Below are positions 6,554-10,817 of a DNA stretch of 10,817 nucleotides, one piece after another; position 1 is the first letter of the stretch, and the number at the start of each line of letters is the position of its first letter. The notes under the pieces are model-generated. The model searched no databases and was not told the origin of the DNA. It worked only from the letters and a program-made list of their open reading frames with translations. The translations under genes and the position numbers were made by a program. Origin of the DNA: Desulfobacterales bacterium (GTDB taxonomy: Bacteria; Desulfobacterota; Desulfobacteria; Desulfobacterales; Desulfosalsimonadaceae); the NCBI GenBank assembly GCA_007127175.1, contig SKZX01000191.1:1-10817 (forward strand). The letters are read 5' to 3'.

Positions 6554-6653
6554 AATCCTGCGCTTGGTTCAAAAACGTTTTGAACGGTGTCCCGGAATCA
6601 AACCCGGCACCCCGCCTGCAACCTGATAAACTACAACCTACAACCGCCTTTTC
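6554..6653 (-). repeat. ribD-ribE spacer with inverted repeats and a 7-nt tandem repeat
   Basis: This 100-nt spacer is structured. GTTCAAAA (6567-6574) and TTTTGAAC (6578-6585) form an 8-bp inverted repeat with a 3-nt centre, 14 nt before the ribE start codon. Next to it, GGTG-x2-CCGG (6586-6595) can pair with CCGG-CACC (6604-6611), leaving a 2-nt bulge; read on the minus strand the enclosed segment resembles a tRNA T-arm (GGGTTTGATTCC). A unit CTACAAC repeats in tandem at 6631-6644. No ORF or intrinsic terminator is evident. It may be a translational regulator of ribE or the remnant of a dispersed repeat. Confidence 0.5.
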
Positions 6654-7757
6654 TCAATGAACGATATCCCCCTCGACAAGGATATCATCCTCAAATCGTT
6701 TTATCTCGATATTTTCCACCTGTATGGCGGACGCCATTTTTTCAGGCCCGGGTCCCCGGCAGATGGAAATGCCGTCGCCCGCCAGTATTCTGGGTGCATA
6801 AAAAAAACATATGCGGTCAACGACCCCGGCTCTCAGCAGAGACGCGGAAACCCTGCTCCCCCCCTCGACAAGGACACTGGTTATGTTCATTTGCCCGAGG
6901 GTTTCCATCAGGTGTCGCGGATCGACCATACCGTCATTAACGGGCAATTCGAGAATTCTTGCGCCCCTGTCCAGAAGCGTCTTTTTTCTAAGCGGGTCCA
7001 CCGGGCGGCCGGCGGCGATGATCGTGCCAACGGCATGATCTTCCCGCACGATGAGGGCCTCCGGCGGAATCCTGAGCCGGGTGTCAAGGACAATGCGAAC
7101 CGGGTCCTTGCCGTCGAACCCGTCGATGCGGGTCGTCAGGCGGGGGTCGTCCGTCCGGATCGTATCCACCCCGACCAGGATGCCGTCTACCCCGTGGCGC
7201 AGCCAATGGACGTGCCGCCGGGCGGCGGTGCCGGTGATCCATTTGGAATCGCCGGCCTCCGTTGCAATTTTTCCGTCAAGGGTCGCAGCGCATTTCAAAA
7301 TGACATAGGGCAGCCCCGTCTGGACATGCTTGATGAAAAATGCATTGAGCTTGCGTGCTTCTGCTTCGCACACGCCCATGACAACCTCGATGCCTGCCTG
7401 CCGCAAGGCCTCGCAGCCGCCACCGGCGACCAGCGGGTTCGGGTCGGCCATGGCCACCACCACCCGGGCGATTTTTGTCTTGATGACGGCCTCGGTGCAC
7501 GGCGGGGTCCGGCCGTGGTGGTTGCACGGTTCCAGGGTGACATACATCGTCGCCCCGGCCGTGTTGTTCCCCCCGGCGTCTTCAATGGCGTTGACTTCCG
7601 CGTGGGCACCGCCTGCAGCCCGGTGGTATCCGCGACCGATGATTTTGCTGTCCTGCACGATCACCGCACCGACCATGGGGTTGGGAGAAGTGAATCCCCG
7701 TCCTTCCGCGGCCAGGTCAAGGGCCATTTTCATATAAAAGATATCCGAGTTTTCCAT
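6654..7757 (-). CDS. ribD: Bifunctional pyrimidine deaminase/reductase RibD
   Basis: RibD deaminates the GTP cyclohydrolase II product and then reduces its ribosyl group with NADPH, steps two and three of riboflavin synthesis. The 367-residue product has an N-terminal deaminase domain (1 to about 145) with zinc-site HAE at 52-54 and PCNHHGRTPPC at 77-87 (C78, C87), plus SPNPMVGAVIV at 24-34. The reductase domain (about 148-365) shows GLPYVILKCAATLDGKIA, SKWITGTAARRHVHWLRHGVD, ILVGVDTIRTDDPRLT at 193-208, and VLVEGGSRVSASLL near the end. ATG 7757 is the first ATG in frame; no strong Shine-Dalgarno is seen. The gene starts 37 nt after a strong hairpin that follows nrdR, so it may begin the riboflavin transcription unit or be reached by readthrough. 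Confidence 0.96.
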   Translation of the reverse strand: MENSDIFYMKMALDLAAEGRGFTSPNPMVGAVIVQDSKIIGRGYHRAAGGAHAEVNAIEDAGGNNTAGATMYVTLEPCNHHGRTPPCTEAVIKTKIARVVVAMADPNPLVAGGGCEALRQAGIEVVMGVCEAEARKLNAFFIKHVQTGLPYVILKCAATLDGKIATEAGDSKWITGTAARRHVHWLRHGVDGILVGVDTIRTDDPRLTTRIDGFDGKDPVRIVLDTRLRIPPEALIVREDHAVGTIIAAGRPVDPLRKKTLLDRGARILELPVNDGMVDPRHLMETLGQMNITSVLVEGGSRVSASLLRAGVVDRICFFYAPRILAGDGISICRGPGPEKMASAIQVENIEIKRFEDDILVEGDIVH

Positions 7758-7794
7758 GGGTATCAAACGTGTTGCGAGTCAAAATAGAAACAAC

Positions 7795-7826
7795 AATGGT
7801 TCCGCAAACCCGGTTGCGGAACCATT
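7795..7826 (-). terminator. Strong hairpin, probable intrinsic terminator after nrdR
   Basis: AATGGTTCCGCAA (7795-7807) and TTGCGGAACCATT (7814-7826) form a perfect 13-bp stem with a 6-nt loop. On the minus strand, the direction of nrdR, the stem is followed by a T-rich run (GTTGTTTCTATTTT). On the plus strand a T6 run follows four bases after the stem, so it could act both ways. The tract on the minus strand is interrupted, so termination may be partial, letting some transcripts continue into ribD. Confidence 0.7.
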
Positions 7827-7863
7827 CGCGTTTTTTCGGGTTGCACGGTTTCGGGCATACCCG

Positions 7864-8319
7864 CTATCGCTGGTCCAGCAGGTCCTTGAGTTCCTCGACA
7901 AAATCTTTAACATCCTTGAAGTCCCGGTATACGGATGCAAACCGGACATAGGCGACCTTGTCGAGTTCATGGAGCTTCGCCATTATTTTTTCGCCGATGA
8001 CCCGGGACGGGATTTCCTTTTCTTCGGATTCACGCAGGTCCCGCTCAAGCTCCTCGATGAACGACTCAATGACGTTCATGCTGATTTCGCGTTTTTCACA
8101 GGCCCGCTGCAAACCCGACCGGACCTTTTCACGGTTGAATTCTTCCCTTCGCCGGTCTTTCTTGATAATCATCAGGGGGATTTCTTCAATGTACTCGTAG
8201 GTGGTAAAACGCCTGTCGCAGGACATGCATTCCCGCCGTCGGCGGATGGCGTTTCCATCCCTGCTCAGCCTGGAGTCGATCACTTTGTTGTTGTTCTCTC
8301 CGCAAAAAGGGCATTTCAT
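7864..8319 (-). CDS. nrdR: Transcriptional repressor NrdR
   Basis: NrdR represses ribonucleotide reductase genes in response to ATP/dATP. The 151-residue product has the zinc ribbon MKCPFC (C3, C6) with RECMSC (C31, C34) and RFTTYE, then an ATP-cone domain at about 49-139 beginning PLMIIKKDRRREEFNREKV, and the usual VAYVRFASVYRDFKDV segment near residue 122. ATG 8319 gives the invariant MKCPFC start; only a weak GGGAT precedes it. It starts 4 nt after the stop of the dCMP deaminase gene, suggesting coupled translation. A strong hairpin follows it. I saw no NrdR box in the window. Confidence 0.97.
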   Translation of the reverse strand: MKCPFCGENNNKVIDSRLSRDGNAIRRRRECMSCDRRFTTYEYIEEIPLMIIKKDRRREEFNREKVRSGLQRACEKREISMNVIESFIEELERDLRESEEKEIPSRVIGEKIMAKLHELDKVAYVRFASVYRDFKDVKDFVEELKDLLDQR

Positions 8320-8323
8320 GGTG

Positions 8324-8797
8324 TTATCCCGTTTTTTCTGCCAGGCTGACCTGCCTGAGACGGATTTGCGTTTCATCGAGAAGGGCCGCTGCCAGTTCGT
8401 CGGCATATCCCTCGTTGTAGCAGAGCTCATGGATGCCTGCATTGATGATCATTTTGGTACAGATGCTGCAGGGCAGGTTGGTGCAGTAGAGTATGCCGCC
8501 CTGTATGCTGACACCATGATAAGCTGCCTGGATGATGGCGTTTTGCTCTGCATGGATGCCGCGGCACAGCTCATGGCGCTGGCCGGATTCAATCTGCATG
8601 GTTTCCCTCAGGCAACCCTTTTCCACGCAATGTGCAATGCCGGACGGCGCGCCGTTGTATCCGGTGGCCAGGATTCTGCGATTTTTGACGATGACCGCGC
8701 CCACCCCCCGTCGCAGGCACGTCGACCGCCTGGCCACGAGTGCGGCGATTTCCATGAAATAGGCGTCCCAGGAAGGGCGGTTGTCAATGGCAGGCAT
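8324..8797 (-). CDS. comEB: Deoxycytidylate (dCMP) deaminase, ComEB-like
   Basis: This 157-residue zinc enzyme is predicted to convert dCMP to dUMP, the thymidylate synthase substrate. Seen: the opening RPSWDAYFMEIAALVARRSTC (zinc Cys/His region, GVGAVIVKN at 31-39), GYNGAPSG at 46-53 for substrate binding, the catalytic HAEQNAI (His 81, Glu 83), and zinc Cys in LPCSICTKMI. Length matches the family. ATG 8797 is the first good start; its ribosome binding site is weak. It lies 23 nt after glyA, whose product makes the methylene-tetrahydrofolate used with dUMP, and 4 nt before nrdR. Competence protein ComE operon 2 is the name of the same family in Bacillus; no competence role is implied. Confidence 0.94.
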   Translation of the reverse strand: MPAIDNRPSWDAYFMEIAALVARRSTCLRRGVGAVIVKNRRILATGYNGAPSGIAHCVEKGCLRETMQIESGQRHELCRGIHAEQNAIIQAAYHGVSIQGGILYCTNLPCSICTKMIINAGIHELCYNEGYADELAAALLDETQIRLRQVSLAEKTG

Positions 8798-8820
8798 CGG
8801 CTGTCAATTCCATTTTTATG

Positions 8821-10092
8821 TCAATCTGGTGCATAAAGGGGGAAATTTTCACACAATGCGGTCACCTGTTCCCGGGTCTTTTCGATTTCAGCAGGGTTGT
8901 CGTGGTTTTTCAGCGCATCGAGGATATAGGCACCGATTTGATCCATTTCCTTTTCACGCATTCCCCGCGTGGTCACCGCGGGCGTGCCGATCCGTATGCC
9001 GCTTGTGACGAAAGGACTTTCCGTATCGAACGGGACCGTGTTCTTGTTCACGGTGATGCCCGCTTTTTCGAGTGTTTCCTCGGCTGTTTTCCCGGTGATG
9101 CCCATGTTTCTCAGATCGGCCAGCATCATGTGGTTGTCGGTGCCGTCGGATATCAGTTTCATGCCCCCCTTCATCAGGCAATCCGCAAGGGTGCGGGCAT
9201 TGTTCACGACACGCGCCTGGTATTTTTTGAAGCCCTCGGATTGTGCCAGCTTGAACGCGACGGCTTTGGCGGCAATGACGTGCATGAGGGGCCCGCCCTG
9301 AATGCCGGGGAAAATCTGGCTGTTGAGTTTTTTCCCAAGGTCCGTTCTGGCCAGGATGAGCCCGCCCCGGGGCCCCCGCAGTGTTTTGTGGGTTGTGGAA
9401 GTGACCGCGTCGGCATGGGGAATGGGAGAGGGGTGTTCGCCTGCGGCGACAAGGCCCGCAATATGGGCCATGTCCACCATGAACCAGGCTTTTGCTGCTT
9501 TCGCGATCTTTGAGAACGCCTCGAAATCGATAAACCGGGGATAGGCGCTGGCTCCGGCAATGATCATCTTCGGCCTGTGGGCCTGCACCAGGGCTTCAAC
9601 CTGCTCGTAATCGATCGTTCCGGTGTCCTTTTTCACGCCGTAGTGGACAAAGTTGAAAAACCGTCCGGAAAAACTCGCGGCCGCCCCGTGCGTCAGATGC
9701 CCGCCATGGGAAAGGTCCATGCCCAGGATGGTGTCCCCGGGTTCCAGGAGGGCGAAAAAAACCGCCATATTGGCCTGGGAGCCCGAATGGGGCTGAACGT
9801 TGACGTATTCCGCGTCAAAGAGATCCCTGGCACGTTCTATGGCCTTTGTTTCGGCAATGTCAACGTATTCGCACCCGCCATAATAGCGCTTCCCCGGGTA
9901 TCCTTCAGCATACTTGTTGGTCATGACGCTGGCTTGTGCCGCCATTACCGCGGGGCTGACAATGTTTTCGGAGGCAATAAGCTCAAGAGTTGTTTTCTGG
10001 CGCTGAAATTCAAGGGAAATGGCGTGAGCGATTTCAGGATCGGTGTTTTGTATCAATGCGACATCCAGCTGAATATCAAAGTGTTTGTTCAT
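8821..10092 (-). CDS. glyA: Serine hydroxymethyltransferase
   Basis: It interconverts serine and glycine with transfer of a one-carbon unit to tetrahydrofolate, using PLP. The 423-residue protein shows the family motifs in order: TTLELIASENIVSPAVM at about 34-50, NKYAEGYPGKRYYGG at 59-73, NVQPHSGSQAN at 98-108, GMDLSHGGHLTHG at 124-136, DMAHIAGLVAAG at 207-218 (Asp207 binds the PLP ring nitrogen), and STTHKTLRGPRGG at 232-244 with the PLP lysine K236. Length is as usual. ATG 10092 is supported by the standard N-terminus; only AGAGGG eleven bases upstream resembles a ribosome binding site. It is followed by the dCMP deaminase gene and preceded by rpiB. Confidence 0.98.
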   Translation of the reverse strand: MNKHFDIQLDVALIQNTDPEIAHAISLEFQRQKTTLELIASENIVSPAVMAAQASVMTNKYAEGYPGKRYYGGCEYVDIAETKAIERARDLFDAEYVNVQPHSGSQANMAVFFALLEPGDTILGMDLSHGGHLTHGAAASFSGRFFNFVHYGVKKDTGTIDYEQVEALVQAHRPKMIIAGASAYPRFIDFEAFSKIAKAAKAWFMVDMAHIAGLVAAGEHPSPIPHADAVTSTTHKTLRGPRGGLILARTDLGKKLNSQIFPGIQGGPLMHVIAAKAVAFKLAQSEGFKKYQARVVNNARTLADCLMKGGMKLISDGTDNHMMLADLRNMGITGKTAEETLEKAGITVNKNTVPFDTESPFVTSGIRIGTPAVTTRGMREKEMDQIGAYILDALKNHDNPAEIEKTREQVTALCENFPLYAPD

Positions 10093-10130
10093 AAGCGGTA
10101 TTGCCCTCTTTAACGTTCAAATCGTTTATA

Positions 10131-10574
10131 TCAAGCGTCCCGGCAGCGGCAGAATTTATTGAGCCGGTCCGAATGCCGCCCGCCGTCGAAAGGGGTTGTC
10201 GCCCAGGCCCGGACGATCTCCTCGGCAAGGGTGATGCCGACCACCCGGCCGCCCAAAACCAGGATGTTCGCGTCATTGTGCCGCCGGCTCATGATGGCGG
10301 AAAAAAGGTCGTTGCAAAGCGCCGCCCGGATTTCCGGGTACCGGTTCGCCACCATGGACATGCCAAGACCGGTGCCGCAGATCAGGATGCCGCAGTCGTA
10401 ATTTCCGGAAGCCACAGCTTGCGCCACCTGGTTTCCGTAATCCGGGTAATCCACCGACGCCTCGTTATGGGGGCCGGCATCCGTTATGTTGTAGCCGAGT
10501 GCTTCAAGCAGCGGTTTAATTGATTCCTTCAACGTGTATCCCGCGTGATCCGCACCGATGATGACAGACGGCAT
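10131..10574 (-). CDS. rpiB: Ribose 5-phosphate isomerase B
   Basis: RpiB interconverts ribose 5-phosphate and ribulose 5-phosphate; ribulose 5-phosphate is the substrate of the DHBP synthase encoded by ribBA nearby. The 147-residue protein starts MPSVIIGADHAGY (phosphate-binding Asp-His), followed by SVDYPDYG at 40-47, GILICGTGLGMSMVANRYP at about 62-80 with the catalytic Cys of CGTG, the RAALCND segment, SRRHNDANILVLGGRV and TPFDGGRHSDRL. The tail FCRCRDA replaces the more usual charged end. GGAG lies about ten bases before ATG 10574. It lies between acpP and glyA, 38 nt before the latter. Confidence 0.96.
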   Translation of the reverse strand: MPSVIIGADHAGYTLKESIKPLLEALGYNITDAGPHNEASVDYPDYGNQVAQAVASGNYDCGILICGTGLGMSMVANRYPEIRAALCNDLFSAIMSRRHNDANILVLGGRVVGITLAEEIVRAWATTPFDGGRHSDRLNKFCRCRDA

Positions 10575-10633
10575 GTTATTGTTTCTCCAACATAATATAA
10601 TGAAGGGTTTGGTTCCCGCCGGGGCCGAGCATA
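10575..10633 (-). other. acpP-rpiB spacer, without fabF
   Basis: This 59-nt spacer directly joins acpP and rpiB. It contains an AT-rich stretch with a weak -10-like TATATT on the minus strand but no convincing -35 box, and no terminator. In related genomes fabF usually stands at this point. Confidence 0.4.
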
Positions 10634-10817
10634 TCAGGCCGCGGTTTTTTCCTTGATATAGGAGATGGCGTTTTCCACGGTAACCAGTTTTTCGGCGTCA
10701 TCATCCGGCACTTCGATGTCGAATTCCTCCTCCATTGTCATGATAAGCTCAACCAGTGCGAGGGAGTCGGCGCCCAGATCGTCTATCAGCGCCGCCTGGG
10801 GAACAACTTCATTATAA
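10634..10817 (-). CDS. acpP: Acyl carrier protein, C-terminal part
   Basis: ACP carries growing acyl chains on a 4'-phosphopantetheine arm in fatty acid synthesis. The minus strand reads open from the window edge to a TGA at 10634-10636, giving the last 60 of about 77 residues. The attachment site is the Ser in DDLGADSLALVEL, followed by MTMEEEFDIEVPDDDAEKL (acidic helix II and III) and TVENAISYIKEK, a standard ending. The first helix and start codon are outside the window. A fatty acid gene cluster probably lies to the right. Confidence 0.95.
   Translation of the reverse strand, partial: YNEVVPQAALIDDLGADSLALVELIMTMEEEFDIEVPDDDAEKLVTVENAISYIKEKTAA

Noticed and set aside
6586..6611. Possible tRNA fragment in the ribD-ribE spacer
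   Set aside because: Only a T-arm-like loop is present, with a bulged stem; no acceptor, anticodon or D arm can be drawn, so no tRNA is called.
6657..7787. Rightward 376-codon open frame antisense to ribD
   Set aside because: RibD motifs on the minus strand are complete; the antisense translation is low in known motifs and unusually rich in Gly, Arg, His and Asp, as typical of a shadow.
7758..7863. FMN riboswitch upstream of ribD
   Set aside because: The spacer is filled by one simple hairpin and lacks the multi-helix conserved core of the RFN element.

Overview
The window looks like chromosomal core DNA of a GC-rich sulfate-reducer-type bacterium (Desulfobacterota, perhaps Desulfobacterales). 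This is inferred from the gene order (acpP, rpiB, glyA, dCMP deaminase, nrdR, ribD, ribE, ribBA, ribH, nusB), from protein flavour, and from small Cys-rich proteins of a type I associate with that group. There are no mobile elements, CRISPR arrays, rRNAs or complete tRNAs. Almost everything is transcribed leftward (minus strand).

In transcription order, right to left: the 3' part of acpP (acyl carrier protein) enters at the right edge. Then come rpiB (pentose phosphate isomerase), glyA (serine hydroxymethyltransferase), a dCMP deaminase and nrdR (ribonucleotide reductase repressor), a group centred on one-carbon and deoxynucleotide supply. A strong hairpin separates nrdR from the riboflavin block ribD, ribE, ribBA, ribH, which covers all dedicated steps from GTP to riboflavin except a separate phosphatase. 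nusB (antitermination factor) follows closely. After a 138-nt gap lies a second tight cluster: a TrpB2-type tryptophan synthase beta homologue, a 97-residue Cys-rich protein of unknown function, and a glyoxalase-II-like metallo-beta-lactamase hydrolase.

At the left, one gene (654-1064) runs rightward, converging on the hydrolase gene. It encodes a 136-residue protein made of two copies of a 39-residue module ending in CQLG-x-F, and it is preceded by a leader of about 130 nt with several nested helices. It diverges from ispG (isoprenoid pathway), whose first 149 codons fill the left edge.

The most unusual items are the internally duplicated CQLG protein with its structured leader, the Cys-rich small protein in the trpB2 cluster, the Gln in place of a metal-binding His in the DHBP synthase half of RibBA, the absence of fabF between acpP and rpiB, and the structured spacers at nrdR/ribD and ribD/ribE. 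No stretch over 300 bases lacks a gene.
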